DNA of 64,000 nt from Ancylobacter sp. IITR112 (GCF_041415945.1 NZ_JBGCUS010000001.1:496001-560000), one strand, 5' to 3'. Counted from the first letter of the stretch, positions 29,193 through 38,914 are shown. A program made the numbers and translations. Notes: generated by a model not told the origin, from the sequence alone.

Positions 29193-30611
29193 TCACGGCG
29201 TGCCGAGCGGCAGCACCGCGCCGGCGCGCGTGACCGCGGGCGGATTCCAGCGCCCGGTCAGCGCCTCGGTGCGCGGGGCATAGAGGCGCATGGTGAGGTT
29301 GAACGGGCCTTTCGGCGCCGGCAGCCAGTTCGATTCGCGGTCCGCCCCCGGGCTGTCCGCCTGGACATAGAGCACCAGCGTGCCGTCCGGCTCGGTCTTC
29401 AGCGGCATCCAGCTCGACAGGGCGAAACGCTCCAACGGGTTGGCGACCTGGTAGCCGGCCGCGTCATAGAGCGTGACCGACCAGAACGCATCCGCCGGCG
29501 GCTGCTGGCCGGGCGGGAAGCGCAGCGTGTAGCGGTGGGTGCCGTCGAGCGGGTGGCCGCCGGCATCGACGAAGTTGAGCGGGTAAATGGCGTCTTCCGG
29601 CAGGTTCGCGCCGAGGCCCTGCTGCGCGATGATGGCGCGCTTGAGGTAGTAATTGCCATACACGCCCATCGTGTCGACATTCATGCTCCAGCCGTCGACC
29701 ACGTCGGCGAGCTTCGGCACCTTCCACGCCATCAGCTCCTGCGCGCTGGCGGGAGCGGCGTCGATGGCGGCCTTCACCGCAGGCGACAGGGCGGCCGCGT
29801 CGTAGGAGGCGCCGGGCACCAGGCCGAGACGCTTCATCTGGGCGAGGATCGGCTCGTCGGTCAGATGCGGCGGGTGAAGCTTCAGCAGCTCGGCCGCCTT
29901 GGCGAAGAAGGCGGGGCCGCTCATGCCGTCCACCTGCAGCTTGGGCGGGGTCTTCACATCCACCGCCGGGTCGATCTTCTGCACCGGCGGCGGCTCCGGC
30001 GCGCGGCCCCAGGCGGCGAGGGGGGTGACGCGGAAGCCGGCCTGCACCTTATGCACGGCGGCATAGTCGGCCGGCCCATCGGTCTTGGTGCGGCCGATGA
30101 TCCAGATGGTCGGCGTCGGCGCGGCGATCCGCGTCAGGCCGGCGGGCACGGTGCCGGTCCAGCCGGGCGGGGTGACGAGATAATCCGCCGCCGCCGTGCC
30201 GGTGGTGCGCCAGCCCGGCGAGGCGAACACGTCGGTCCACATGTCCAGCATCGGCAGCAGGTAGTAGCGGCCCTGCGTGTCCGGGGCGGAGACGACCAGC
30301 GGCCCGGCGGACAGATCGAGCCAGGCGGAGGAATAGAGCGTGTCGAAATTGGGCCGCACCACCGTCTTCATGTCCGCGGTGGGAAAGCCCGGCACGTTGA
30401 CGAACACGTTCATCGGCCCGCCGAGGCCGGAGGACGGCGGCAGGTTGATGAGCTGCTGGCGCGTCACCTCCATGGTGACGAGCGGGTAGAGATAGATATA
30501 GGCGTCGCGCGCAATGGTCGCGGCGTCCGGTCCCTCGCTAGCGGCGGCGGGGGCGCCGATCGCCAGAACCGCCGCGGTGAGCGCGGCGGCGAGCCCTCGA
30601 AACGCAGTCAT
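29193..30611 (-). CDS. DUF1254/DUF1214 domain exported protein
   Basis: Exported protein of 472 residues, with a signal peptide ending near APAAASEGP. The N-terminal half is DUF1254 (AYIYLYPLVTMEVTRQQ, RPNFDTLYSSAWLDLSAGPLVVSAPDTQGRYY). The C-terminal half is DUF1214 (GTHRYTLRFPPGQQPPADAFWSVTLYDAAGY and the closing NWLPAPKGPFNLTMRLYAP). This two-domain architecture is widespread in proteobacteria but has no established function. Confidence 0.9.
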   Translation of the reverse strand: MTAFRGLAAALTAAVLAIGAPAAASEGPDAATIARDAYIYLYPLVTMEVTRQQLINLPPSSGLGGPMNVFVNVPGFPTADMKTVVRPNFDTLYSSAWLDLSAGPLVVSAPDTQGRYYLLPMLDMWTDVFASPGWRTTGTAAADYLVTPPGWTGTVPAGLTRIAAPTPTIWIIGRTKTDGPADYAAVHKVQAGFRVTPLAAWGRAPEPPPVQKIDPAVDVKTPPKLQVDGMSGPAFFAKAAELLKLHPPHLTDEPILAQMKRLGLVPGASYDAAALSPAVKAAIDAAPASAQELMAWKVPKLADVVDGWSMNVDTMGVYGNYYLKRAIIAQQGLGANLPEDAIYPLNFVDAGGHPLDGTHRYTLRFPPGQQPPADAFWSVTLYDAAGYQVANPLERFALSSWMPLKTEPDGTLVLYVQADSPGADRESNWLPAPKGPFNLTMRLYAPRTEALTGRWNPPAVTRAGAVLPLGTP

Positions 30612-30729
30612 GCCTTCCTCCTCGCAGCGCCCTGACGGCGCCTGACGGCCCGATGTTACCGCACGGCGCGGCAGGTGGCTTGAGGTGCCGCAAGGCCAAG
30701 GCGGAGGCGGGCAGAGGGCGGGGGCGGGG

Positions 30730-30758
30730 CTGTCATGAAATTGTAATCGTCACTTCAT
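30730..30758 (+). promoter_or_regulatory. Pho box upstream of phnCDE
   Basis: CTGTCAT at 30730, TTGTAAT at 30741 and ACTTCAT at 30752 are three 7-bp elements at exact 11-bp spacing. They match the PhoB direct-repeat consensus CTGTCAT-N4-CTGTCAT with increasing divergence. The box ends about 60 bases before phnC, predicting induction under phosphate starvation. Confidence 0.72.
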
Positions 30759-30817
30759 CCACCCGTCACCGCGGGCGACTACCCCAAGCCGGTCTTCAAC
30801 AGGCCGGCGGAGCACCG

Positions 30818-31660
30818 ATGGCGGCAGCCCTTCAACTCGACCGCGTGAGCAAGACCTACGGGCAGATGCGTGCCGTGGAGAATGTCTCCCTCACCATCCA
30901 GCCCGGCGAGCGTGTCGCTCTCATCGGCGCTTCGGGCTCCGGCAAATCGACGCTGATCCGCCTCGCCTCCGGCCTCATTCTGGCCGACCGCAACGGTGCC
31001 GGTTCCGGCGCCGTGCATTCCTTCGGCGTCAAGGTGCAGGAAGGCGGCAAGCTCAGCGGCGATGTGCGCGCCGCGCGCCGCCATATCGGCCTGGTCTTCC
31101 AGCAATTCGCGCTGTCCGGCCGGCTTTCCGTGCTGACCAATGTGCTGGTCGGTGCGCTCGGGCGGATAAATGTGTGGCGCGGCACGCTCGGCCTGTTCAA
31201 CGCCGATGAGCGCCGCACCGCCTATGCCGCCCTCGCCGAGGTCGGCATCGCCCAGCACGCCGCCAAGCGGGCGCGCGAGCTTTCCGGTGGCCAGCAGCAG
31301 CGCGTCGCCATTGCCCGCGCGCTGGTGCAGGGCGCCAAGCTGGTGCTCGCCGACGAGCCCATCGCCTCGCTCGACCCCAAGAGCGCCAAGCGGGTGATGG
31401 ACACGCTGGTGACCATGAGCCGCGACCACGGCATCGCGCTGGTCGTCTCGCTGCACCAGGTGGACTACGCCACCGCCTATTTCGACCGCGTCGTGGCGAT
31501 GAATGCCGGCAAGGTCGTGTTCGACGGCCCCGCCGCGCAGATCAACGCGGCCTTTTTGACCGAGCTCTACGGCGCCAGCGCCGAGGAGCTGATCCTGCCC
31601 AGCCAATTCGCGGTGCCGGCCCCCGCCGAAGCCGTTTCCTCCACCCAGACCGTTTCCTGA
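30818..31660 (+). CDS. phnC: Phosphonate ABC transporter, ATP-binding subunit
   Basis: Cytoplasmic ATPase of the phosphonate/phosphite importer, 280 residues. Walker A is GASGSGKSTL, the signature is LSGGQQQRVAIARAL, and Walker B is LVLADEPIASLD. The GLVFQQFALSGRLSVLTNVLVGALGR segment is characteristic of PhnC. The start at 30818 (MAAALQLDRVSKTYG) follows GCGGAGCACCG. It is the first gene of phnC-D-E, downstream of a Pho box. No C-P lyase or phosphite dehydrogenase genes lie in the window, so substrate identity is open. Confidence 0.95.
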   Translation: MAAALQLDRVSKTYGQMRAVENVSLTIQPGERVALIGASGSGKSTLIRLASGLILADRNGAGSGAVHSFGVKVQEGGKLSGDVRAARRHIGLVFQQFALSGRLSVLTNVLVGALGRINVWRGTLGLFNADERRTAYAALAEVGIAQHAAKRARELSGGQQQRVAIARALVQGAKLVLADEPIASLDPKSAKRVMDTLVTMSRDHGIALVVSLHQVDYATAYFDRVVAMNAGKVVFDGPAAQINAAFLTELYGASAEELILPSQFAVPAPAEAVSSTQTVS

Positions 31661-31673
31661 CAGGAGCACGCCC

Positions 31674-32678
31674 ATGAAACGCCTGATCGCCGCCGGCCTC
31701 GCGCTGGCCGCCCTCGCGAGCACCCCGGTTCGCGCCGAAGAGATCAAGGAGCTGAACTTCGGCTTCATCTCCACCGAATCCTCGGCCAACCTCGCCAAGA
31801 GCTTCGAGCCCCTGCTCAAGGACATGGAAAAGGCCATCGGCATTCCGGTGAAGCCCTTCTTCGTCGGTGACTATGCCGGCGTCATCGAAGGCATGCGCTT
31901 CAAGAAGGTCGATATCGGCTGGTTCGGCAACAAGTCGGCGATGGAAGCCGTGGACCGCGCGGGCGGCGAAGTGTTCGTCAAGACCGCCAAGCCGGACGGC
32001 TCCTCGGGCTACTACGCCCTCATCGTCACCAATGCCGACCGCAAGGACCTGAACGAGCTCAAGGACGTGCTCGACTGCTCCAAGGGTTTCAACTTCGGCA
32101 ATGGCGACCCGAACTCCACCTCGGGCTTCCTCGTTCCCAGCTACTACGTCTTCGCGCTCAACAATGTCGATCCGAACAAGTGCTACAAGCGCGTCGTGAC
32201 CGGCAACCATGAAGCCAACCTGCTCTCGGTCGCCAACAAGCAGGTCGATTTCGCCACCAACAACACCGAAAACATCACCCGCCTGCAGCAGACCCGTCCG
32301 GAAGAAGCCGCCAAGATCAAGGAAATCTGGCGCTCGCCGCTGATCGCCGGCGACCCGATCGTGTGGCGCAAGGATCTGCCGAACGATCTCAAGGCGAAGA
32401 TCTACTACTTCTTCATGAGCTATGGCCGCCTCGGCTCCGACGAGGAAGTCGCCCATGCGCGTGAAGTCCTCGCCAAGACCTCGGACGGCTGGGGCCCCTT
32501 CCTCGCTTCCTCCGACGCCCAGCTTCTGCCGATCCGCCAGCTTGAGCTGTTCAAGGCCAAGGTGAAGCTGCAGAACGACGACAAGCTCTCGGCCGACGAG
32601 AAGGCGAAGAAGATCGCCGAGATCGACGCCAAGCTCGCCGCCCTGGTGGAAGAGCAGAAGAAGTTCCCGGCCATGTGA
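31674..32678 (+). CDS. phnD: Phosphonate ABC transporter, periplasmic binding protein
   Basis: Periplasmic phosphonate-binding protein, 334 residues, with a signal peptide ending near PVRAEE. Conserved PhnD stretches include NFGFISTESSANLAKSFEPL, GEVFVKTAKPDGSSGYYALI and FNFGNGDPNSTSGFLVPSYY, which forms the phosphonate-binding loop. The C-terminus is a charged helix (KLSADEKAKKIAEIDAKLAALVEEQKK). It starts 13 bases after phnC; hairpins separate it from phnE. Confidence 0.95.
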   Translation: MKRLIAAGLALAALASTPVRAEEIKELNFGFISTESSANLAKSFEPLLKDMEKAIGIPVKPFFVGDYAGVIEGMRFKKVDIGWFGNKSAMEAVDRAGGEVFVKTAKPDGSSGYYALIVTNADRKDLNELKDVLDCSKGFNFGNGDPNSTSGFLVPSYYVFALNNVDPNKCYKRVVTGNHEANLLSVANKQVDFATNNTENITRLQQTRPEEAAKIKEIWRSPLIAGDPIVWRKDLPNDLKAKIYYFFMSYGRLGSDEEVAHAREVLAKTSDGWGPFLASSDAQLLPIRQLELFKAKVKLQNDDKLSADEKAKKIAEIDAKLAALVEEQKKFPAM

Positions 32679-32683
32679 GCCGC

Positions 32684-32755
32684 GCGGGACCGCAGGCCGG
32701 TCCCGCCTCCTGCCACCGACACGCATCCCGGACGGCCGAAAGGCCGATCCGGGAT
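32684..32755 (+). terminator. Two hairpins between phnD and phnE
   Basis: The first is GCGGGACCG with CGGTCCCGC (32684-32706). The second is ATCCCGGA with TCCGGGAT enclosing a GGCC-GAAA-GGCC inner stem (32725-32755). Neither has a T-run. Strong stems after a binding-protein gene often stabilise its message relative to the permease gene, and that is the more likely role here. Confidence 0.5.
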
Positions 32756-32812
32756 CGCTGTGACAGGGCCCGCCACTGACGCGGGCCGCACGACGATCAC
32801 GGGGATTGCCAC

Positions 32813-33637
32813 ATGTTCGCCGCAACCGACGCCGCTCACCGCACCGCCACGCGCACCATGCCGGCCCCGCCGGTGACCCCGCTGGGCACCCGCCTGCTGC
32901 GCCTCGCGATCGCCGCGCTCACCATCGTCGTGCTGGTCGCCGCCTGGTATGAGGCGGAGATGAACCCGGCGCAGCTCTGGCGCGACGCCGGCAACATGGC
33001 GACGCTGGGCGCCGACTTCCTGCGCCCCGACTTCTCCGATTGGGACGTTTACACCAACGCCATGCTGGAAACGCTGGCGATCGCCATCTGGGGCACGCTG
33101 CTCGCCGTCATCGCCGGCATTCCGCTCGGCGTCCTCTCGGCCGAGAATGTCGCCCCGCACTGGCTGGCCTTTGTCATCCGCCGGCTGATGGATGCGTGCC
33201 GCGCCATCAACGAACTGGTTTTCGCGCTGATCTTCATCGCCGCCGTCGGCCTCGGCCCCTTCGCCGGCGTGCTCGCCCTGTTCATCCACACCACCGGCGT
33301 CGTCGCCAAGCTGTTCTCGGAAGCGGTCGAGGCCATCGACCCCGCGCCGGTGGAAGGCATTCGCGGCACCGGCGGCACCTGGCTGCAGGAGATCATCTAT
33401 GGCGTGCTGCCGCAGGTGCTGCCGCTGTGGATTTCCTACGCGCTCTACCGCTTCGAATCCAATGTCCGCTCGGCGACCGTGCTCGGCATCGTCGGCGGCG
33501 GCGGCATCGGCATGACCTTCAACGAGACCATGCGCGGCTTCCTCTATTCGCAGGCCTCGGCGATCCTGATCATCGTCATCGTCACCGTCACCGTGCTCGA
33601 CATGCTGAGCCAGCGCATCCGCAAGAAGTTCATCTGA
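32813..33637 (+). CDS. phnE: Phosphonate ABC transporter, permease
   Basis: Inner-membrane permease, 274 residues, with an N-terminal helix after a 30-residue cytoplasmic leader and about five further helices. The EAA-type loop is [30 protein letters not shown], and the [22 protein letters not shown] end is typical of PhnE. Only one permease gene is present; some clusters have two. It completes phnCDE. Confidence 0.94.
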   Translation: MFAATDAAHRTATRTMPAPPVTPLGTRLLRLAIAALTIVVLVAAWYEAEMNPAQLWRDAGNMATLGADFLRPDFSDWDVYTNAMLETLAIAIWGTLLAVIAGIPLGVLSAENVAPHWLAFVIRRLMDACRAINELVFALIFIAAVGLGPFAGVLALFIHTTGVVAKLFSEAVEAIDPAPVEGIRGTGGTWLQEIIYGVLPQVLPLWISYALYRFESNVRSATVLGIVGGGGIGMTFNETMRGFLYSQASAILIIVIVTVTVLDMLSQRIRKKFI

Positions 33638-33791
33638 AGCGCGGCCAGCCGCCCTGCATCATTCCGGCGAGCCGGACAGAGAGTGCACGAAAAGGTTGTC
33701 TTCGAACGCTCGCGCGGTATCCTTCTCCCACCGCGTGGGCCTCGCCTGCCGGGCCGTCGGTTGACGCTCCAACGCTTGGCAGGGGGAGACC

Positions 33792-34439
33792 ATGTCCGCT
33801 CAGACCGAAATCATTGTGACGAATGGCACCAACGCGCCCGTTACCGCGTGGCTGACGCTGGGGCCGACGCCCGGCTGCATTTCCAATGTCAGCGAAGTGC
33901 CGTTCGTCAAGACGCAGCTAACGCCCCTGCAGGGCTCCTTCGTGCTGGCCGGCAATGCCTCCGTCTCCTACACCTCGCCGGCGCCGATGGGCTTCAACGG
34001 CAACATCACCTTCGGCACGCCGCCATTGAACTGCCCGACGCCGGACTGCCCGGACGGGATCAATCTGGCGGAGTTCATCGTCAATAATGCGTTCCAGGGC
34101 CCCCTCGCGCAGGAGACTATCGACATCAGCGCGGTTGGCGGGGTGAATGCGCTCATTGCCTTCGAGATGAGCGGCGGCGGGGCCTGGTCGGCAACGACGG
34201 CCTATCCGAATGTGACCTCGTTTCAAAACAAGGCGATCGGCGCCAATGTCGGCCAGGTCGGCGTGTTTCCCTATGGCTGCGACGATTGCACGGCCAGCGT
34301 GGCGCCGCCCCCTTGCGCGACACATCCGGTCAACGCGCCCGATCCCATCACTCCCCAGGCCACGGCGATCTGCAATGTCCAGCGCTCCGCCAGCGGCAGC
34401 GGCGGCACGGTGACGATCACCTTCCTCGGCTTCACCTGA
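33792..34439 (+). CDS. Thaumatin-like protein without a signal peptide
   Basis: 215-residue protein resembling the thaumatin/osmotin fold. LAEFIVNN followed by ETIDISAVGGVNALIAFEM corresponds to the thaumatin-family LAEF...YIDIS..GFN.PM block, and the N-terminus EIIVTNGTNAPVTAWLTLG resembles the family's first strands. There are seven Cys (GC, NC, DC, GC, DC, PC and IC contexts), consistent with a disulphide-rich fold. Yet no signal peptide is visible from the ATG at 33792, which follows a strong AGGGGGAGA ribosome site. Plant members are antifungal; bacterial ones have no known role. It stands alone between phnE and an ABC exporter. Confidence 0.6.
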   Translation: MSAQTEIIVTNGTNAPVTAWLTLGPTPGCISNVSEVPFVKTQLTPLQGSFVLAGNASVSYTSPAPMGFNGNITFGTPPLNCPTPDCPDGINLAEFIVNNAFQGPLAQETIDISAVGGVNALIAFEMSGGGAWSATTAYPNVTSFQNKAIGANVGQVGVFPYGCDDCTASVAPPPCATHPVNAPDPITPQATAICNVQRSASGSGGTVTITFLGFT

Positions 34440-34584
34440 GGCCCGGGACGGGGGACGGCACGGGGGGCGATCGGCGCCCGCCGCGCCGGCGCTGACGTAC
34501 CGTCAGGCTGTCCAAAGTTTAATCCGTTCGCCATGATCCCGGCGGTATTTCTTCGGCTAGGTAAGGGGCGGCGCTTGTCGCCGA

Positions 34585-36369
34585 ATGCACCCGCTTTCCC
34601 TGCCGCCGGAGACCACTCCCTTGCGCGCCATTCTTTCCCTGCTCGCCGATGTCTGGCGGCTGTCGATCCCCTATTTCCGCGGTGAGGACAAATGGCGCGG
34701 CGGCGCGCTGCTGGCGGCGATCATCGCGCTGGAGGTCGGCTGGGTCTATGTGATCGTGCTCATCAACGAGTGGAACGCGGTGTTCTACAACGCGATCCAG
34801 GAGAAGAACTACGCCGCCTTCGTCCACCAGCTTTGGGTCTTCGCGCTCTATGCGGCGGTGGCGATCGGCGTCGCGGTGTATCAGGTCTATCTGCGCCAAT
34901 GGCTGCAGATACGCTGGCGGACCTGGATGACGGAGAAATACCTCACCGCCTGGCTCGCCGACGAGACGCATTACCGCATGCGGCTGAAGGGCGACGAGGC
35001 GGACAACCCCGACCAGCGCATCGCCGAGGATATCAACTCCTATGTGAGCCAGACTCTCGGCCTGTTCCTCGGACTGCTCAACGCGGTGATGACGCTCGCC
35101 TCCTTCGCCCTCATCCTGTGGGGGCTCTCGGGCGATTTCTCGTTCAATCTGTTCGGCACCGACTGGGACATTCCCGGCTATCTCGTCTGGGCCGCCTTCG
35201 GCTATGCGGCGCTCGGCACCTATCTCGCCCATCTCATTGGCCGGGTGCTGATCAAGCTGAACTACGACCAGCAGCGTTATGAGGCGAATTACCGCGTCGA
35301 TCTGGTGCGGGTGCGCGAGAATGGCGAGCAGATCGCGCTGATGCAGGGCGGGCCGGTCGAACGCGCGCGGCTGCTCTCCCGCTTCGGCCATGTGGTGCAC
35401 AATTACTGGGGCATCATGATCGCCCAGAAGCGGCTGACCTGGTTCACCGCCGGCTATGGCCAGTTGTCCACCATCTTCCCGCTGGTCGTCGTCTCCCCGG
35501 CCTATTTCGCCGGCGCGATCCAGCTCGGCCAACTGATGCAGACCTCCTCCGCCTTCGGGCAGGTGCAGAGCTCGTTCTCCTTCCTCATCAACGCCTATAC
35601 GACGCTGGCGGAGTGGAAGTCGGTGGTCGATCGTCTGGTCGGCTTCGAGCGCTCGGTGCAGGAGACGCAGGCCGAGGCGCTGCGCAGCGAGTTCCGCCGC
35701 GTGCCGGCGCACGGGCCGGCGCCGCTGGCAGCGCGCGCTCTGGAAGTGCGGCTGCCGGACGGGCGGGCGCTGCTGGACGTGGCGGCGCTGGATCTGGCGC
35801 GCGGCGAGCGGGTGCTGCTCTCCGGCCCCTCGGGCAGCGGCAAGAGCACGCTGCTGCGTGCCATCGCCGGCATCTGGCCGCATGGCCATGGCGAGGTGGG
35901 AATCGCGCCCGGCGCGCGGGTGCTGACCCTGCCGCAGCGGCCCTATCTGCCCTATGGCACGCTGCGCGGCGCGCTGGCCTATCCCGACCCGCTGGAAAGC
36001 TATGACGACGAGCGTCTGCGCGAGGCGCTGGAAGCGGTCGGACTGCCGGCGCTGGCGGCGCGGCTCGACGAGAGCGGGCCGTGGGCCTCCATCCTCTCCG
36101 GGGGCGAGCAGCAGCGCCTTGCCGTTGCCCGTGCCCTGCTGGTGGCGCCGGACGTGCTGCTGCTCGACGAGGCGACCTCGGCGCTGGACGAGGCGAGCGA
36201 GGCGGCGCTCTACCGCCTGCTACGGGCGCGGCTGCCGCAGACGGCGCTGCTGTCCATTGGCCATCGCTCGACCCTGATCGAGCAGCATGAGCGCCAGATC
36301 GTGCTCACGCGTGAGGGCGAGGGGCCGGCGCGACTGGTCGATCTCCCGCCGGCGCCGGTGGCGGCCTAA
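34585..36369 (+). CDS. ABC transporter of the SbmA/BacA-YddA type, fused permease and ATPase
   Basis: 594-residue transporter. The N-terminal 360 or so residues form the SbmA/BacA-like membrane domain with about six helices and the signature EWNAVFYNAIQEKNYAAF. TEKYLTAWLADETHYRM, NPDQRIAEDI and NLYRVDLVR-like segments follow. The C-terminal ATPase has Walker A GPSGSGKSTLL, signature LSGGEQQRLAVARAL and Walker B VLLLDEATSALD. Such proteins (BclA, YddA, Rv1819c) import peptides or bulky hydrophilic substrates; some export. The substrate here is unknown. The ATG at 34585 lacks a strong ribosome site; a TTG at 34621 is an alternative. Tail-to-tail with the ClC gene. Confidence 0.9.
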   Translation: MHPLSLPPETTPLRAILSLLADVWRLSIPYFRGEDKWRGGALLAAIIALEVGWVYVIVLINEWNAVFYNAIQEKNYAAFVHQLWVFALYAAVAIGVAVYQVYLRQWLQIRWRTWMTEKYLTAWLADETHYRMRLKGDEADNPDQRIAEDINSYVSQTLGLFLGLLNAVMTLASFALILWGLSGDFSFNLFGTDWDIPGYLVWAAFGYAALGTYLAHLIGRVLIKLNYDQQRYEANYRVDLVRVRENGEQIALMQGGPVERARLLSRFGHVVHNYWGIMIAQKRLTWFTAGYGQLSTIFPLVVVSPAYFAGAIQLGQLMQTSSAFGQVQSSFSFLINAYTTLAEWKSVVDRLVGFERSVQETQAEALRSEFRRVPAHGPAPLAARALEVRLPDGRALLDVAALDLARGERVLLSGPSGSGKSTLLRAIAGIWPHGHGEVGIAPGARVLTLPQRPYLPYGTLRGALAYPDPLESYDDERLREALEAVGLPALAARLDESGPWASILSGGEQQRLAVARALLVAPDVLLLDEATSALDEASEAALYRLLRARLPQTALLSIGHRSTLIEQHERQIVLTREGEGPARLVDLPPAPVAA

Positions 36370-36372
36370 GCT

Positions 36373-37674
36373 TCAGCGCGAGGCGGCGGCGCGGGCCTCC
36401 GCCTCGATCGCCAGAGTGCGCTCCAGCAGGATTTCGTAGATCGGCCGCCCGCCCAGCGCCAGGAACACCATATGGGCGAAGATGGCGGTGATCATGACCG
36501 GCACCAGCACCGCATAGGCGCTGGTGAGTTCCAGCACCAGCACCATGCCGACCAGCGGTGCGCCGATGGTGGCGGCGAACAGCCCGCCCATGGCGGCGAT
36601 GGCGAAGGTGGTGTGGGCGAGGTCCGGCAGGGTGAAGAACAATTCCAGTGTCGTGCCGTAGCAAAGACCGATCGTGGTGGCGAGCGCCAGGATCGGCGCG
36701 AAGATGCCACCGGCCACGCCGGTGGAATAGCTCGCCATGGTCATGACAAAGCGCAGCAACACCACGAAGACCAGCATGGTGAGGGGGAGATTCTCGCGGG
36801 TGAGCTGGACCGCCAGCAATTCCCCGCCCTGTGTCGCCTCCGGCCGTACGAACATGAGCACGCCGACGGTGAGGCCGACAAAGGCCGGGAAAATGTAGAA
36901 CGAGGTGCGCAGGCCCAAGCGGCGCACATGGTCGAGCGACCAGACCAGCGTGCGGTTGAACACGAAGCCGGCGCCGCCGAGAATGACGCCGAGCACGGCG
37001 AAGGCGGGCAGCCAGACATAGGGGATGGTCGCGGCTTCCAGCAGCATATAGGGCTCGCTGCCGGTGAGATATTCGGTGAGGATGGCGCTGGCGATGGAGG
37101 CCAGCACCACGGCGATATAGGTGCGCGAGGAATAGGGGAACTGGCGGCGCGTCTCCTCGATGACGAACAGCACGGCGGCGAGCGGGGCGTTGAAGGCGGC
37201 GGCGAGGCCGGCGGCGCCGCCGGCGGCGAGCAGGCCGCGCATGTCCTCGCCCGACCATTTCATCAAATCGGACGCCGCCTTGGCGACGGAGGCACCGATA
37301 TGGATGGTCGGCCCCTCGCGCCCCAGCACCATGCCGGAGGACAGCGAGAGCATGCCGCCAATGAATTTCACCGGCAGCACGCGATGCCAGCGCACCTCGC
37401 GCAGCCCTTCCATCGCGCCCTCGATTTCCGGCACGCCGGAGCCGCTGGCTTCCGGGGCGAAGCGGCGCACCAGCCAGAGCGACACCACCGTCATGGCGGC
37501 GGCGACCAGCGCGGCGGCGGCATAGAGCGGCAGGCCGTCGAGCCCGAGCCCGGTGTCGAGATAGGCCGGCCAGGCGGCGGTGAGCCGCTCCACCCCGACA
37601 TGGAAGCCGGAACCGAGAATGCCGACCACCGCGCCGACCGCGATCGCCACCAGATGATACGCCAGATTACCCAT
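36373..37674 (-). CDS. ClC-type chloride/proton antiporter
   Basis: ClC family transporter of 433 residues from the ATG at 37674 (MGNLAYHLV). Selectivity-filter motifs are all present: GSGVPEIE (78-85), GREGP with the gating glutamate E120, and GIFAPILALAT. The AFNAPLAAVLFVIEE segment keeps the internal glutamate needed for proton coupling, so this is likely an antiporter rather than a channel. No C-terminal CBS domains are present, as in the E. coli type. Possible roles are acid resistance or anion balance. Confidence 0.94.
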   Translation of the reverse strand: MGNLAYHLVAIAVGAVVGILGSGFHVGVERLTAAWPAYLDTGLGLDGLPLYAAAALVAAAMTVVSLWLVRRFAPEASGSGVPEIEGAMEGLREVRWHRVLPVKFIGGMLSLSSGMVLGREGPTIHIGASVAKAASDLMKWSGEDMRGLLAAGGAAGLAAAFNAPLAAVLFVIEETRRQFPYSSRTYIAVVLASIASAILTEYLTGSEPYMLLEAATIPYVWLPAFAVLGVILGGAGFVFNRTLVWSLDHVRRLGLRTSFYIFPAFVGLTVGVLMFVRPEATQGGELLAVQLTRENLPLTMLVFVVLLRFVMTMASYSTGVAGGIFAPILALATTIGLCYGTTLELFFTLPDLAHTTFAIAAMGGLFAATIGAPLVGMVLVLELTSAYAVLVPVMITAIFAHMVFLALGGRPIYEILLERTLAIEAEARAAASR

Positions 37675-37878
37675 GCCTCGCCTCGCCCTCCCTTGTGCCC
37701 CGCGCATCGGTAGCATCGGCAGGCGAAGGCTGAAAGGCGTTACGCGGCACGTCATCTCGGCTTTGCGCGCGGGCGGCGTGTCGGAAAGGCCGCAAGGCAT
37801 GAATGGCCGGGCTCGGCCCGGCCAAGACGGTGGGGGACGGCGTGACAGGCGCGGGGACCCGCCCTGCCACAGCGCCCT

Positions 37879-38829
37879 CTAGGGCAGAACGGGCGCGTAG
37901 ACCGACACCGGCTCGACCGTCTCGATCAGGCCGTGGCCCTTCATGAACGCGCCGAAGCGGGCATAGCGGCCGGCATCCAGCCCCGCCGGGGCGTGGGCGA
38001 AGCGGCGCAGCGTATCGGTCCAGGCGGTGCGGTTCAGCTCGTCGTCAAGCTTGGGGTTGGCCTTGACGAACAGCCCCCACGCCTCGTCCGGGTGGTTGAG
38101 GATGTAGATGGTGGCGTCCTCCACCGCCGCGAGGAAGCGCTTGAGGCGCGGATCGGCGAGCTTGTCCTTGTGGGTGACATAGATCAGCTCGTCGAAAACA
38201 GGCACGCCGTGCTCTTCGGGAAAGAAGGCGACGCCTTCCTTGCCCTCCAGCCGGATCTGGGTCAGCTCGAAATTGCGATAGGCGCCGATCACCGCATCGA
38301 CCTTGCCGGCAATGAGCGCGGGAGAGAGGGCGAAATTGACGTTGATCATGGTCACGTCGGAGGGCTTCAGCCCGGCGCTCGCCAGCATGGTGCCGAGCAG
38401 CGCGTCTTCCAGCCCGGCGACGGAATAGCCGACCGTCTTGCCCTTGAGATCGGCGAGCGACTTCACCGGCCCGTCCTTCAGCGCCACCAGCGCGGTGAGC
38501 GGGGTGGAGATGAGCGTGCCGAAACGCACCAGCGGCAGGCCTTCCTTCACCTGCAGATAAAGGCTCGGCTGGTAGCTCACCGCGACATCCGCCTGGCCGG
38601 CGGCGACAAGGCGCGGCGGGGCGGCGGGATCGGCCGGGGCGACCAGCTCGACATCAAGGTCGTGGGCTTTGAAGAAGCCCTTTTCCTGCGCGATGATCAG
38701 CGGGGCGTGGTCGGGGTTCACATACCAGTCGAGCAGGACGGTGAGCTTGTCCGCCGCCGCGGCGGGGGCCAGCGAGAGCGACAGGGCGAGGATGAGGCCG
38801 CCGGTGCGGGCGGCAAGGTTCTTGAACAT
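37879..38829 (-). CDS. thiY: Thiamin pyrimidine-precursor ABC transporter, binding protein (ThiY)
   Basis: Periplasmic binding protein of the NMT1/THI5-like family, 316 residues, start ATG at 38829 behind GGAGGAGATC. The signal peptide ends near APAAAADK. The mature N-terminus KLTVLLDWYVNPDHAPLIIAQEKGFF is diagnostic for ThiY, which binds formylaminopyrimidine. The leader contains a TPP riboswitch, tying the gene to thiamin supply. In the usual arrangement thiX and thiZ follow; here a thiX-like permease is about 4 kb away and no ATPase is in the window. Confidence 0.92.
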   Translation of the reverse strand: MFKNLAARTGGLILALSLSLAPAAAADKLTVLLDWYVNPDHAPLIIAQEKGFFKAHDLDVELVAPADPAAPPRLVAAGQADVAVSYQPSLYLQVKEGLPLVRFGTLISTPLTALVALKDGPVKSLADLKGKTVGYSVAGLEDALLGTMLASAGLKPSDVTMINVNFALSPALIAGKVDAVIGAYRNFELTQIRLEGKEGVAFFPEEHGVPVFDELIYVTHKDKLADPRLKRFLAAVEDATIYILNHPDEAWGLFVKANPKLDDELNRTAWTDTLRRFAHAPAGLDAGRYARFGAFMKGHGLIETVEPVSVYAPVLP

Positions 38830-38914
38830 GGATCTCCTCCCAGTTGGAGACCCGGCGCGAGCTTTCGGGGGAAATCCGGCGCGGGAGTCACGCGCCGCGT
38901 GAGGCCCCACCGTC

